Below are positions 36,440 to 47,846 of a stretch of DNA of 64,000 nucleotides, in pieces (the first letter of the stretch is position 1; every line of letters starts with the position of its first letter). The notes under the pieces were generated by a model. It searched no databases and was not told where the DNA came from. It worked only from the letters and a program-made list of their open reading frames with translations. A program made the translations under genes and the position numbers. The stretch is from Bathynomus jamesi. Taxonomy: Eukaryota; Arthropoda; Malacostraca; Isopoda; Cirolanidae. Location of the stretch: assembly GCA_023014485.1 (NCBI GenBank), contig JAJOZX010005514.1, forward strand, positions 247,686-311,685. Direction: 5' to 3'.

Positions 36440-37010
36440 CCTGTAGGTGAAAAGTGCTGTTCCGTGCGTTGGTTTCTCTTCACACAAAGGTCAAGCTGGT
36501 GGCCCCGCCTCTAGGTCTGGCTTGGTGGAGGAGCGAGTTGCTTTCTTGCGCTCTCCACCGTACATAGACAGGTATACCCGGCTCATCTGGTACCGTCCTA
36601 AGCCAGGCATCTAGTCTTCTCTTGAAGACTTCAACGTTAACCCTGTAACGTTTCTGAGGTCCTTTGAAAGCTGGTTAAAAAGTTTTGGCCCCCTTACAAC
36701 CAAGCTATTTTCCTTCAGTGTTGAGGAGGCCCCTTGTCGGGCCTTTAATTTGGGAACACTACACATTCTGCCTTTCCTATTTTCCAGTGTTGTTTGAATG
36801 GTAATTGGGTTTAGTTTTAGGTTTGGTACCAGTTTTTCGATCATTTTCTATATGTAGATTATGGTGTACCTCTCTCCTCTTCTTTTCAGGGAGTACAGAT
36901 TTAGTTTACGTAGTCTTTCCCAGTAGTTGAGTTCTTTGCAGCCATCAATCTTGACTGTGAAATGTCTCTGCTGTTTCTTCTAGTTTATTAGTTTCTTCCT
37001 TTTTATATGG
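36440..37010 (-). pseudogene. LINE 3' fragment (C-terminal end of reverse transcriptase)
   Basis: On the - strand, 36844-36611 reads SLVVRGPKLFNQLSKDLRN, the common C-terminal tail of CR1/Jockey-type LINEs. The same sequence recurs at 38110-38545. Severely 5' truncated. Confidence 0.75.
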
Positions 37011-37624
37011 GGACGTCAAAACTGAGCAGTATTTAAGTTTTAGTATAATGTTTTTAGCAGGGGAATCATTGCTGTCCTGTCCCTTCTTTTGAACGTTCTT
37101 AGTAGGGCATGGTTCTGATTAATCAGTTAATCATTGTTTCGAATTTAATCATTAATTAATCAAAAAAAAATAGAAAATGATGGGAAATGATTAATTTTCC
37201 TCATAATTTCACCATCATTTTACCTTGAATTTTGTAATGTATCATTTGAATTTGGCACCTTTTTGCATGTATAAACTATCTACGGTAATCAGCCCATACC
37301 TGCTTTCTTGAACTAAAGCAAACTAAATGTTTGAGCAAAATGTTTTCTTCGGTCTTATCACTTAACAGAAACAATAAAGCTCTTTCTTGCTCTTTTCAGA
37401 AGTATTTAATTGCTAATAATTTTTTATCAGTTAATCATTGATTAATTAGAAGATTTCATCATTCATCACGTTTTCCTAAAAATTATTAATTAACCATGCC
37501 GTAGTTCTTAGTATCTGTCCCGCGACTCTTGTTGCTTTACTTATCGCTATCTGATTTTGAGTTTCGAATTTCGCATCATCGGTCAGTATTACCCCCAGAT
37601 CGATCGCTTTTGTGCTTCTCTGAA

Positions 37625-37626
<2 letters not shown>
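37011..37626. other. AT-rich spacer, no gene seen
   Basis: Low-complexity attaatca repeats (about 37120-37160 and 37420-37490). No frame with a recognisable domain. Confidence 0.5.

Positions 37627-37671
<45 letters not shown>
37627..37671. repeat. (AT)n microsatellite
   Basis: About 45 bases of uninterrupted AT dinucleotide, abutting the inverted end of a Tc1/mariner-type relic. Confidence 0.95.
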
Positions 37672-37674
<3 letters not shown>

Positions 37675-38080
37675 GGTGTCCCGTAAGTCTAGAACCATAG
37701 GGCAAAATGATAAAAACGGCAATAAAAACGCCGAAGAGACTTTTGGGGGACTGTTTTAAAATGAGCGAGGATGGTAGCGGCTGCTGTGCCATCGTCGGTG
37801 GATGTCCTCGGAAGTCCACTGCTTGGTTTATCTTTTATGGATCCCGTTTCCCTGAACTTTGCTACAAGTTTGCCGACACAGCTGTGTGTTAATTATCAGC
37901 GCACGGTCCGGATGCAATCTGTTAAATTCCTCAGCGACCTCCCTCTGACTCCGATTTCCTACGAGCAGAATTACCTGGATGCGTTCTTCCTTACTCAAAG
38001 ACATCATGGGCACTTGCATAAACGGAAAAACATGAATTACTTATTTTACCCTATGACTCCAGACTTATGGGACCCCCGTG
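37672..38080 (-). mobile_element. Short Tc1/mariner-type relic with transposase HTH remnant
   Basis: Left end cagggtgtcccgtaagtct, right end (reversed) cgggggtcccataagtct, with the repeats continuing through catagggYaaaat. The - strand frame 38019-37828 reads MSLSKEERIQVILLVGNRSQ, REVAEEFNRLHPDR, the N-terminal HTH of a Tc1/mariner-like transposase; the catalytic part is deleted. About 409 bp. Confidence 0.75.
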
Positions 38081-38109
38081 TGTGTGTGTGTATATATGTA
38101 TATATATAT

Positions 38110-38545
38110 ATATACACACCTTACCTTACCTTATGACCTTATGCTGTTTCGTACGTTGGTCTCTCTTCACACGGAGGTCAAGCTGGTGGCCCCGCCTCTA
38201 GGTCTGGCTTGGTGGAGGAGCGAGTTGCTTTCTTGCGCTCTCCATCGTACATAGCCAGGCATGCCCGGCTGATCTGGTACCGTCCTGAGCCAGGCATCCA
38301 GTCTTCTCTTGAAGACTTCAACTTTGACCCCCGTTACGTTTCTGAGGTCCTTTGGAAGCTGGTTGAAAAGTCTTGGCCCCCTGACAACCAAGCTATTTTC
38401 CTTCAGAGTTGAGGAGGTCCCTTGTCGGGCCTTTAATTTGGGAACACACACATACTGCCTTTCCTATTTTCCAGTGTTGTTTGAGTGGTAATTGGTTTAG
38501 TTTTAGGTTTGGTACCAGTTTTCGATCATTTTCCATGTGTAGTAT
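38110..38545 (-). pseudogene. LINE 3' fragment, second copy
   Basis: Same family as 36440-37010. 38451-38167 reads VRGPRLFNQLPKDLRNVTG, FKRRLDAWL and RTVPDQP. The 3' end on this strand is an ataaggtaaggt tail next to TA/TG microsatellite. Confidence 0.78.
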
Positions 38546-39146
38546 GGCAGAGACGTAACTAGGGTTGATCGCGCCCAGGGCAAATCAAATGGCGCCCTTA
38601 AAACCAGTGTTCTTTAAAATTCTGGCTGAATTCTTATAATGGTACTCAAACTGGTTACTCGTAATAATACCGCTAACAAAATATACTTTTAAGAAGTTTA
38701 TTTTATGACAAATGAAAATGAAAAACAGTTATATACATATAAAACTGTACAAAAATATATAAAAATAAATTGAAATGAAATGAAAATGCAATTCATAAAA
38801 ATTATTTTTACAGTTTATACTTTAATGTTTTTCTATCCATATACATAACCGCGTATATTTACTATTAAGGTTGATATTGAATTTCTATTAATACAATTTA
38901 ATTTTATAGAACCAAAGTATGGTTAATTATTTGCCGAATTACAACAGAAACAATTAATATATGTACAAGGAGAGGCATAACTTTTCATGAGAATACACTT
39001 TGATGTTTTCTTGAATTTTACTGAATTACCGATAGCAGAATTAGCAATTAGAATATTAGACTAGCAAAAGGTCGGCGCTACGCGCCGATTTTCCTAGATC
39101 TGCGGTGCTTAGGCTGAATTGTGGGCCTACGGCGTATTTTATTTTG
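38546..39146. other. hAT-like sequence, no coding region
   Basis: Starts cagagacgtaactagggttg, like the ends of the hAT-type elements elsewhere in this window, and continues gcgcccagggcaa. The rest is AT-rich. The far end is not identified; the Polinton begins at 39153. Confidence 0.4.
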
Positions 39147-39152
39147 AACATC

Positions 39153-39440
39153 AGTAGTATAACCGCAAAAGGGGAGAGTGCAAGAATTGCAAGTTATTAC
39201 GTAATGTTGCAAAGGGGGGTGGGGGTGTTGCAAAAAAAGGAAAAAAATCCCCCAAAGGGGGGATGCTGCAGGTGCAACAAGGAAAACTTGGAGGCGGCGT
39301 TCTCCCCCAAGCTATTCCCCCCAAAGGGCCAGAAAGGAGAGAAAGGAGGAGAGGTGTTCACCTGGCAGGAGCAAAGTGCATATTAAGACTTCAGCCGAGT
39401 AGGCGTTGTTTTATAGGCTCCTAATCATCCAGTTGGCTTA
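39153..39440 (+). repeat. Left terminal inverted repeat of the Polinton
   Basis: Matches the reverse complement of 55985-56348 with indels: cgcaaaaggggagagtgcaa, attacgtaatgttgcaaagg, cagccgagtaggcgttgttt. G-rich runs (ggggggtgggggtg) lie within. The right limit is approximate because internal repeats follow. Confidence 0.9.
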
Positions 39441-40118
39441 GAAGGCGTAAATGGCTTGAGTTGCCAGATAGCGCCATGTATTAAGTTTGTGCTATATATT
39501 TAATTCTAATCGAAGACTGAGTTGCCAGATACCATTGTATACATTATTATAGACGCCTAATCAGCCAGTAGGCTTAGAAGGCGTAAATGGCTAGAGTTGC
39601 CAGATACCACGTTTTAGCATTGCCAGATACCATTGTATACATTATTATAGACTCCTAATCAGCCAGTTGGCTTAGAAGGCGTAAATGGCTTGAGTTGCCA
39701 GATACCACTTTTTAGCGATACCATTGTATACATTATTATATTTCTTAAAAGTTGGTTTAGAATACCGGTAGTAGGTTTAGAAGGCGTAACATGATATAAT
39801 TAAGTAAAACAACATTGCATCATTCTGTTTATTATAAATATATAGAAAATAAATATACATTTCAATAATAATTGAGGAATATGCATATAATCATAACAGT
39901 ACAGGAAATATATACACACAATTATGGAGATTATATAAAATAAATATACATTTCAAATAGAAATAAATATACATTTCAATAATAATAGAAATATGCATAT
40001 AATCATAACAGTACAGGAGAAATATCACGCAAAATATATAATACATTTCAATAATAATAGAAATATGTATATAATCATAACAGTACAGGAGAAATATCAC
40101 GCAAAATATATAATACAT
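39441..40118. repeat. Subterminal tandem repeats of the Polinton
   Basis: 39438-39790 holds about three diverged copies of a unit with ttagaaggcgtaaatggct and gagttgccagatac; related phrases sit inside the right end near 55680-55730. From about 39840 to 40115 an AT-rich unit (aataatagaaatatgcatat, aatcataacagtacagg) repeats three to four times. No gene seen. Confidence 0.75.
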
Positions 40119-40119
40119 T

Positions 40120-41199
40120 TCACTTTTTTTTCAAAATACTAAACTCGGTCTTAATCGAGTTTACAATTACATCATTATTGCTCTGCATTACGCAGTATAT
40201 GCGGCTTAATAATATTTCACCGCTTAAAGTATAGGGAAACCTGTATTCGATATGAAGGGCTTTCATATCGTTCAGTACTATTTTTGTTCCCACTTTACAA
40301 CCGGTTGGTAAGTCATCTTTAAATACGTCTAGAATACAATCAAAAGCACGCACAAAGAGTTCATCGTTAGCTACATTATTAAACACAAGTTTATAAACAC
40401 GCTTTTCCAATCGAGGGTTTATTTCTACCGACTCGAGCTTTTCAATCGTGAACTCACTCAACATACGGCAATTGAAATAATCTTCTAAATCGTTACGACA
40501 ACTGCGCGTTATATAAAGAAATAGTTCTTCAGGGTGAACGGTGTAGGTGAGCTCAGCCTTGTACCGATCAATTGCTTTGTACCAAAGTTCATGGTATTTC
40601 AAAGAGTCTAAACTTTTTAAATAAACGTCCAGCTCTAGACCATTCTCACCAGCCCTACACTCGGTAAACCCATCGAGCAGAGCGGTGTAGGCGTATTCAA
40701 GTACTGTATCAAAATAAAGCATATCCGTAACACGCGCGTCTAATATAGGTTTCAGCTTACGGAATCCGACGATTTCAAACATTCTGTCGAGGATGAAACG
40801 GTTTCGCGTAGGAACAAGAGCGTTATTATCAGAAGCATTCTTCCACATCAGCCGTATATCAATGCACGGCCGATCGTTATTTATACACAACGTACATACA
40901 ACGGCGTATGAGGGTGCGTCACTAATCTGCTCTCTTCTTGTACCTACGTTAGCAGGTATTTTATAACGATCTTCACTCCACTTCTCAACTATCACGAAGA
41001 TTCTATTCATCTCCTCGACACTTAAATAAACCCGTTTGTTTGTTTGTCTACATTCCGTTTCCAGTACATAGCTAATGGTACCGGAATTACGCCTGAACAC
41101 GCGCAACGATTTCGTCACGGACACATCGTACGAGGCGTTGAGAATGCTGCTCAAAGGAAGTTCCATCGTATTCGAGGAGCGCACGTCCACTCGGTTCAA
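40120..41199 (-). CDS. Unknown Polinton protein, 359 residues, intact
   Basis: One uninterrupted frame that I do not recognise. Starts are possible at MNRVDVR or, more likely, at MELPLSSILN (about 41166), which would give 348 residues. The protein is soluble-looking, without signal peptide or membrane segment, with scattered Cys and many aromatic and acidic residues, and ends in EFSILKKK. It lies downstream of polB on the same strand and is the outermost gene on the left. Being intact while polB is broken makes it of interest. It could be one of the lineage-specific accessory proteins of Polintons. Confidence 0.75.
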   Translation of the reverse strand: MNRVDVRSSNTMELPLSSILNASYDVSVTKSLRVFRRNSGTISYVLETECRQTNKRVYLSVEEMNRIFVIVEKWSEDRYKIPANVGTRREQISDAPSYAVVCTLCINNDRPCIDIRLMWKNASDNNALVPTRNRFILDRMFEIVGFRKLKPILDARVTDMLYFDTVLEYAYTALLDGFTECRAGENGLELDVYLKSLDSLKYHELWYKAIDRYKAELTYTVHPEELFLYITRSCRNDLEDYFNCRMLSEFTIEKLESVEINPRLEKRVYKLVFNNVANDELFVRAFDCILDVFKDDLPTGCKVGTKIVLNDMKALHIEYRFPYTLSGEILLSRIYCVMQSNNDVIVNSIKTEFSILKKK

Positions 41200-41421
41200 G
41201 CTCTGAGATAACTATGAGCCGTGTGAGGCACGCAGGTAGGCAGGAACGGTTCGACGGGCGGCTGACTCGATGATACGTGAATGGGCTTGTTCGTATGATC
41301 CGCGAGTCACCGAATTGTTGTACATATTTGTTTTTCCGGTACAAGAATTAATTTCATCACTACCAGCCTACGCACCAGACATTTTACCTCAGGATAAGAA
41401 CTAGGAACATTTTATGTTTTA
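41200..41421. other. Intergenic spacer within the Polinton
   Basis: About 220 bases between the two unknown genes. An 85-codon frame (41344-41087) overlaps the start of the 359-residue gene and looks like a shadow. Confidence 0.5.
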
Positions 41422-42011
41422 CTAAACATCTTCACACTCCGGCGCACTATTTGAGAGGAACATATGCTCATATTTTTCCTTTCTGCCCATCAAACGATAC
41501 TCGTCTCTAAAGTCTGTTAAAAACTCACGCAGGGCACTAGCCACAACCTCACTACGAACCTCATCATGATATACGTTAATATAGTGATAAAAATACTTAA
41601 GATTGTCCATGATCACGAGATTCACATTTTCAGTCGTAGGGTATGAGTAATCGACATGGTGTAGCATGACGTAATACCGCTTGTCACACCACCCATCCGC
41701 AAGACTCATTATCCATACCTGCTGCTTCTCTTCTGCACGCGTTGTTTCTTTTACTTCACGGTGTATGTGAGACTTTATAAAGTTTAGCTCTGCAGCATAC
41801 TTCAGCACATCGTCTGTGCAACGAAAGCCTTCAACGGTCTCACCAGAACATCCGTAGAGTATTTGTACATCTTGGAACTTCGCACAATCCAATGTGTTTT
41901 TAAAAGAGGCATAGGAGGGGGAATAGGAAGTTTTTCGGTATCCACCACATCCTGACACTTTGCTGAATACCATTTCATAAACGTTGTACAAGCAATATTA
42001 AAGGTAGCCAT
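41422..42011 (-). pseudogene. Unknown Polinton protein, about 195 residues, one frameshift
   Basis: The likely start is MATFNIACTTFMKWYS at 42011. That frame runs to KLPIPPP and then leaves; the family-like continuation is the frame at 41910-41422 (NTLDCAKFQDVQILYGCSG ... NSAPECEDV). The change lies at a ggaggggga run (41912-41920). I recognise no domain. It sits between polB and the 359-residue gene on the same strand. Confidence 0.6.
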
Positions 42012-42141
42012 TTGAATACACGTCTGATCTGAATACACGTCTGATCTCTCGGGCTTACTGCAGTCGACTGACCACGCAGGGACTCCCAGATAGTAGCATG
42101 ACTCACGGTCTTACAGTGGGCGGAGCTTAGAACTTTCACCT

Positions 42142-42182
<41 letters not shown>

Positions 42183-42446
42183 GGAGAAAGTGAAACGCTA
42201 ATTGAAACATGATTTATTTAATAAACGAGATATTCAAGTTATATATATTTACAAATACGATTTAATAAACGAGATATTCAAGTTATATATATATTTACAA
42301 ATACGTGTAATAAATCAATAGATACTTTACAAATACGATTTAATAAACGAGATATTCAAGTTATATATATATTTACAAATACGTGTAATAAATCAATAGA
42401 TACGATTATATACAAGACAAATACGTGTGAGTTAACAATAGAAGCA
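42012..42446. repeat. CA microsatellite and tandem AT-rich repeats
   Basis: A duplicated acgtctgatctgaataca lies near 42015-42050. (CA)n spans 42144-42180. From about 42215 to 42410 a unit containing aataaacgagatattcaagt and ttacaaatacg repeats three times, followed by the 3' end of polB. Confidence 0.85.
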
Positions 42447-45400
42447 TCATACGTTATGGTATCCAAAGGGTACGGTATCATAGGTACCAGGTAACTGGTA
42501 ACGTTTCCTATAGGTGTTACGGCACACCTTCGTACCCCTAAGTTCCTTCACGCCCCCCAGCTTCTGCGCCCGAAAATTGTGGGTGCCTACAATTAGTTGG
42601 GGAGGTTGTTCGCCCTCATCATCGTCCAAACATACTAGATCCTTCAACGATTCAAAGTTAACAACCCGCCGATTCGCATGGTTGAGCGTAATACCCTTTG
42701 CCTTCACGATATATTTCATTTCCTCCCCCACCCTGACCCGTACCCCATAAGTCTTAGGTCCTGTTGAGACAAAAGAGTCGGCGTATGCGTTGTCCCCATA
42801 CTCATCCTTGATCTCATCAGTGAGCTCGCCGAGGAACTCCCCAATAGCGGGCATGTATTCACCCTCCCTCTCTGTGAATATCACGCTATCTGTATCGGCA
42901 TACAATACTCTCCGCCCAAGAGAATGCAATAGACCCCAAAGTTTTATACGGGCGTAGGCTGTTGTGAAGCTGGCCACAGGTATGTTTGTAACCCTTGAGG
43001 TATCTGTGGCAAATTCAGTGTTGTTGTACTTTATTATGTAAGTATTACCTACATTCACGATCTCCATGACCTCTTTATCGGGAGCATTGGCATAATCCCA
43101 GACATCGCTATAACTTTGTGCCAAATGAATGCTCCCTCTGCCGGTATTCTGCGCAAATTTTCCCCATAGACTGTTTAGACACAACTTTGCACTAAAGCGC
43201 TTGCCAGGATTCTTTACAATTTGGACACGATCAAGTTGTATACCTTCGCGGTCGCGGTAACGTTGAATATAGGCAGACTTTTCATCTTCGGTATCAACTC
43301 CTCGCGGATACCCTGATGCCTCAACCTTATCCTTCAAAAAGGCGTTTATATATGGTGTGAAAAGGTTGGGTAGCTTCTGAAACCTCCACACCTCATGTAT
43401 CTTCAGTATTCTATAACCATGGCGTACGGCTAGGGCCAGCTCAGGACTTGTATATACGCCTCTGATCTTACGCTGGTGGGGTATATGGTTACATCGCCGT
43501 TATCCTCTTCCGCGCACTTCACGCACAGGGGAAACATGAGCTTGTCGTCGATAACGACAGGTAAGATCGGCATCCATAAATTGCGTGGGGGAGTACGTCT
43601 ACGAAAGAGAGCCCAAAGTAACGATCATTCAAATTTTTTGAAAATTCATTGATGGAGGGTAGGCTAGGTCCCACCAGTTTCTCAGGAGCGCCCACGGGGT
43701 ACGGATTGCTCTTCATCACGTATGGGTATAAAGAACAGAAATCGTAGTAATGGAGCTTCACGCCCTCCGTAGGTGGAAAGTATAGTCTGAAAGGATTTGT
43801 ACGTCCTCCAAACAAGCTATCACCACATTTGAGAGGATCCAGCACCATTGAACGCTTGATCGTGTTTATTTCCTCACGGTACACCTCGTCTGTCTCCATC
43901 CGTGCATCATATTCATGCTCCCACAAGACTTTGTGAGTGAACTGTGATCCTATAAGTTGATCGCGGGTGCGGGTCATGCAAGACAGTCGGCAGGAGACCT
44001 ACCGTGGATATCTCCGGCGATTCCGCACTCAGGACGGGGGCATCCATGCCACCAGCAACCGTTAAAGGAGTACACAGTCTTCACACCAGTGACACGGTTT
44101 TCACTTAACCCATCAACCCAAAAAACACGTCCATTAATCTTAATGGGTACTTCACCCGTGTTGCGGGCGTGCTTTATGTATACACCTGTCTGTTGCTGTA
44201 GGTGTATGAGCCAGTAAATAGCCTTGTGTCCGTAACTGCGGGGTTGTTTCGGTGAATAATGGCTAAGGTGTCTTTAGGCATGAAGTTATTCTTGAACACC
44301 GTAAAACATAATGATGCGATGGTGGTTGCGACTTGCAGTGGATCGCATTTGAAACGGGCTATGTACATCTTCTAAAGGCCTGGAAACATACTCTAAGCAC
44401 GCGCACATCATTCACGCAATAACGCTCACATTCATCAGCTATATTATAAGGGTTACTTTCATTAAAACTGTCGTAGTATCGATCAAAGTCTTCACGTTCA
44501 TCCATACAGTCAAAATAATGTTTGGGGGGTGGTGGGCCTACGTAGTTTAAAGTCTCGCTGGTGAGGAAAATGTAAGGGAAGTATCCTTTGGAAACTTCAG
44601 CTGCTACTCCCTTATTATAAGGGTTACTTTCATCAAAACTGTCGTAGTATCGATCAAAGTCTTCACGTTCATCCATACAGTCAAAATAATGTTTGGGGGT
44701 GGTGGGCCTACGTAGTTTAAAGTCTCGCTGGTGAGGAAAATGTAAGGGAAGTATCCTTTGGAAACTTCAGCTGCTACTCCCATCACCTTGGGTAGCTTTG
44801 CTAATTTACAAGGTGTGAATAATAAAGTATCTTTAAATTGTACATTGCCTCTTATCTGCATCTGTATTAATTTGTTGCCTCTTTTCAATGGATCACCTGT
44901 AAATATCTCAGAGGATTCGTGTTCAAGCAACTCCTTATAAAGGAACTGCGTGTCAAACTTTGCCCCGTTATGGGCGAGAATATACACAGTCATTTTTTTG
45001 AACTTGTCGGCTAACTTGACAATATAGGACACAAATAGTTTCACAGGACTATCGCGGACATTCGTTTTAAAAACGTTTGTCCGTTTACCACATTTGGGGC
45101 ACTCGTCACATTCGATACCCATACACTCATCACAGATGGTCTGGCTCACAAGTAAATGTGGAATTACCTCTTTGGTTTCAGCGTTCGTATATGTTTCTAT
45201 ATCGTAGTATACAGTTATACAAGGGTTATTTTTAGGCTTAGCATCTTTCATATAACACACATGCTTTACTCCATCCGCCTTATATTCCTCCTGGCATGAA
45301 GGACAGTGAATTACGTCACACTTGTGCTTAAATTTCCCCCAATTATCCATTGTGTGAAACATACCACATTCACAGATTCTCATTTTCCTGCACGTGCCAA

Positions 45401-46874
45401 TTGATTTATGGAAATCAAAACAGCTATTATTGAAAAATGTGCGTCTACACACATCACAGTCTCTCTTCTCAGCTTCAACTACACGGCTTTCACATTTGGT
45501 GCTTTTACACTGCTCACATACCATGTGACATTCTTTACAATGTCTCACTATATCATCCGCAAACTCGAGGCACCCCTTACACAAATCATGATGTCTCCCA
45601 TATTTTCGACTTTTGTCATAACTTGCGTAAAGCCACCTTATATTACGGATGGGAAGATACGTTGTCCCTGACAATCCTAAAATAAGTAGGGGTCTTGTAC
45701 GATCTCTCACACAGCTTTTAAAAACATACACAGTCCTACGACGATCATCCAACCCAAATACAACTATGCGGACATTCATTTCCTGTTCTACCCTTCTCAG
45801 CTCTTCAGGACCCATATTACAGTCAAATTCAAGTTCACAGTCTACAGCTAGTTTACGGGCACGCTCCACGACCGTAGGCAGCCAAATTTTTTGAGTCCGT
45901 GTATTTTGTACAGTAAACATACGTGCTAAGAGTACTGCTATAAAGCCGCAACCATGATCGACGTTTATATGCTTTCGGTAAATAGTCGGAGAATTGAAGT
46001 TAAGAGTATACGGTATGGCACTATGACCCGCAACACGGAATACACGGTCAATATTTACCGTGAAGTTGTCCATATTGAAGGCTATACTACTTTGGGCGGC
46101 TTGCATTATACGTCCTAATATATATTCTACCGCTTCAGCCGCCAAACGTCTAAATGGCACTATCACCCAATAATCGTCTACATCACCGTCATCTGACCCG
46201 AATCCAAAGGACAGACTCGTCCTGACTTCACGCTCGTCGCGATTCTGAAGAGCAAACTCTATAATACGCTGTACAACCCGGCGTAGCCCGCGCTCAATTC
46301 CATTGCTATACATGGCTCTAGGATCGACCCTGACTCTATACCGATTTCTAGTCAAGGCTGGGGTGGGGGCTGCGGAGCGCACCAACTCGAACGTTATAAC
46401 ATCCTCAACAGAACGGGGGGCATCTGTGGCGGATGAATTAGGGGATATATTAGCGGAAGGTGCTGCTGGGGGGCCTGTTGCGTAGGAGGTTGAGGGTTGG
46501 GGATCTATTATTGTAGACTTAACAGAACGGGGGGCAACTGTGACGGATGAATAAGGGGATATATTAGCGGGAGGTGCTGCTGGGGGGGTTGTTGCGTAAG
46601 AGGTTGAGGGTTGGGGATCTATTACCGCTGCAACAGGCGCGTATTTCGGTCGCTTTATACCTGACGTGGGGTTCTCATACCTCCGCTTTGGACGTGCTAC
46701 CGGTATCGCTGGTGAGGGTTCGTTGGCAGGGGAGGAGATCACAACTACACTGTCGTCGAGGTCATCCGTAATGTCAATGATGGGGTGCTCTACCTCATCG
46801 TCATTCACGGTTCTGTGGGAGAAGAAATATAAGGAACAGCACTCAAAATTTGTAATATTTTGTAAATGACCCAC
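42447..46874 (-). pseudogene. POLB: DNA polymerase B of the Polinton, several frameshifts
   Basis: N-terminal block 46874-44604 (756 codons): a Pro/Ser/Thr linker with a 36-residue tandem repeat (DPQPSTSYAT), a region with DHGCGFIAVLLA, a Cys/His cluster (CKGCLEF, CKECHMVCEQC, CDVCRRTF, CPSCQEEY), then exonuclease motifs YYDIETY and LAHNGAKFDTQF. A 171-bp in-frame-size duplication (44444-44785) follows, with a G6/G5 difference that shifts the frame. Further blocks: 44368-44174, 44217-43957 (YSFNGCWWHGCP), 43977-43519 (DSLFGGRTNPF; motif A YYDFCSLYPY), 43391-42447 (motif B KLCLNSLWGKF, motif C YADTDSV, ending PFGYHNV). All catalytic motifs are present but at least four shifts separate them. 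Would replicate the element. Confidence 0.93.
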
Positions 46875-46896
46875 TTAGGAGTGTGACGTGTTAGAA
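46813..46896. promoter_or_regulatory. Divergent control region between POLB and ATPase
   Basis: The two start codons are only 22 bases apart (POLB ATG at 46874, ATPase ATG at 46897). On the + strand TATAAG lies at 46828-46833, about 65 bases before the ATPase start. On the - strand a splice-acceptor-like tttcttctcccacag ends at 46813, inside the predicted POLB N-terminus, so POLB may have an upstream exon or start later. Confidence 0.5.
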
Positions 46897-47526
46897 ATGG
46901 ACTCTGTAGAAAAATTCAGATTCACGAGCCCATCCACATGTATTATATCTGGACCTACAGGATGTGATAAAACTGTGTTTATGCTTAAAATCATTAAAGA
47001 AAAGGGAGAGATGTTCTCGAAATTTGTGCATAAAGTTATATGGTGATATTCGACGTATCAATCAGTGTTCAACGAGTACCAAGATGATATTTTGTTCCAC
47101 AAAGGCGTATATGACGTTAATTCGTTAAAGGGAAATGAACATACAATCATTGTAATTGACGATCTCATGTTGGAGATGGATAAAACGTTTGCCGAGACAT
47201 TTACAGTATACTCCCACCATCTTAACATAAGCGTGTTCTTCATCAATCAGAATCTATTTTTCAAAAATAGATACATGCGCGATGTGTCGTTAAGTACGCA
47301 ATATCTAGTCTTATTCGCGCAACGTAGAGATGTATCACAAATTGGGGTATTAGCCAATCAAATGTTCCCGAATCAGCGTAAGGAGTTTTTGGAAGTTTAT
47401 AAAGAAGCTACAAGCACGCGTTACGGATATTTGCTTTGCGACCTTCATCCGCGAAACACGTTTAGAGTGCTTCTGCGAACGAATATATTTCCAAACGAGC
47501 CTGAAACGGTGTATATTCCAGAATGA
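46897..47526 (+). pseudogene. ATP: Packaging ATPase (FtsK/HerA type), one internal stop
   Basis: ATGGACTCTGTAGAA opens the frame. Walker A is SGPTGCDKT (residues about 19-27), with Asp where the family has Gly. A TGA at 47044-47046 interrupts after KVIW. Walker B is TIIVIDDLML (about 87-96). FFINQNLFFKNRYMRD and STQYLVLF follow, as in A32/HerA-like packaging ATPases of Polintons. It would pump DNA into capsids. It ends four bases into the next gene (ATGA overlap). About 209 codons, usual length for the family. Confidence 0.85.
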
Positions 47527-47846
47527 CAAAGAGACTAAAGAAATACCGTGAATTAATAAAAATCTATCATCGACTGCCCCGGGCATTGCAGCAGATGTTT
47601 ATTAAAAATATCGACGCCAACTTTTTAAAATGCATCTGTGAAATCTGTCTTAACGTTATAAATTGCAATGTATCAATGAAAACCCCTCAGAAGGCTCGCC
47701 TACGCCGCTACAAGAACATAATACGTGCACTCACTCGTAAAAGTCAAACTGTAGCGAAGAAAAAACGAATTAATGTACAAACAGGAGGGTCATTTCTCCC
47801 CATCTTATTTTCAGTTTTGGGTCCTTTACTGACTAGATTAATATAA
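47523..47846 (+). CDS. Small basic Polinton protein with adenain-type cleavage site
   Basis: 107 residues, Lys/Arg-rich (MTKRLKKYRELIKIYHRL; KARLRRYK; KSQTVAKKKR). Near the end, QTGG|S (residues 86-90) matches the Q-x-G-G|x pattern cut by adenovirus-type proteases, followed by a hydrophobic tail FLPILFSVLGPLLTRLI. The start overlaps the ATPase stop (ATGA) and the stop overlaps the next ATG (TAATG). A capsid-lining or membrane-active minor protein is an inference from composition and from the presence of the protease gene. Intact. Confidence 0.75.
   Translation: MTKRLKKYRELIKIYHRLPRALQQMFIKNIDANFLKCICEICLNVINCNVSMKTPQKARLRRYKNIIRALTRKSQTVAKKKRINVQTGGSFLPILFSVLGPLLTRLI

Noticed and set aside
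39105..39386. 93-codon frame at the left Polinton end, and its counterpart 56030-56323
   Set aside because: They cross the element border or lie in the G-rich inverted repeat; the reading frame follows from composition.
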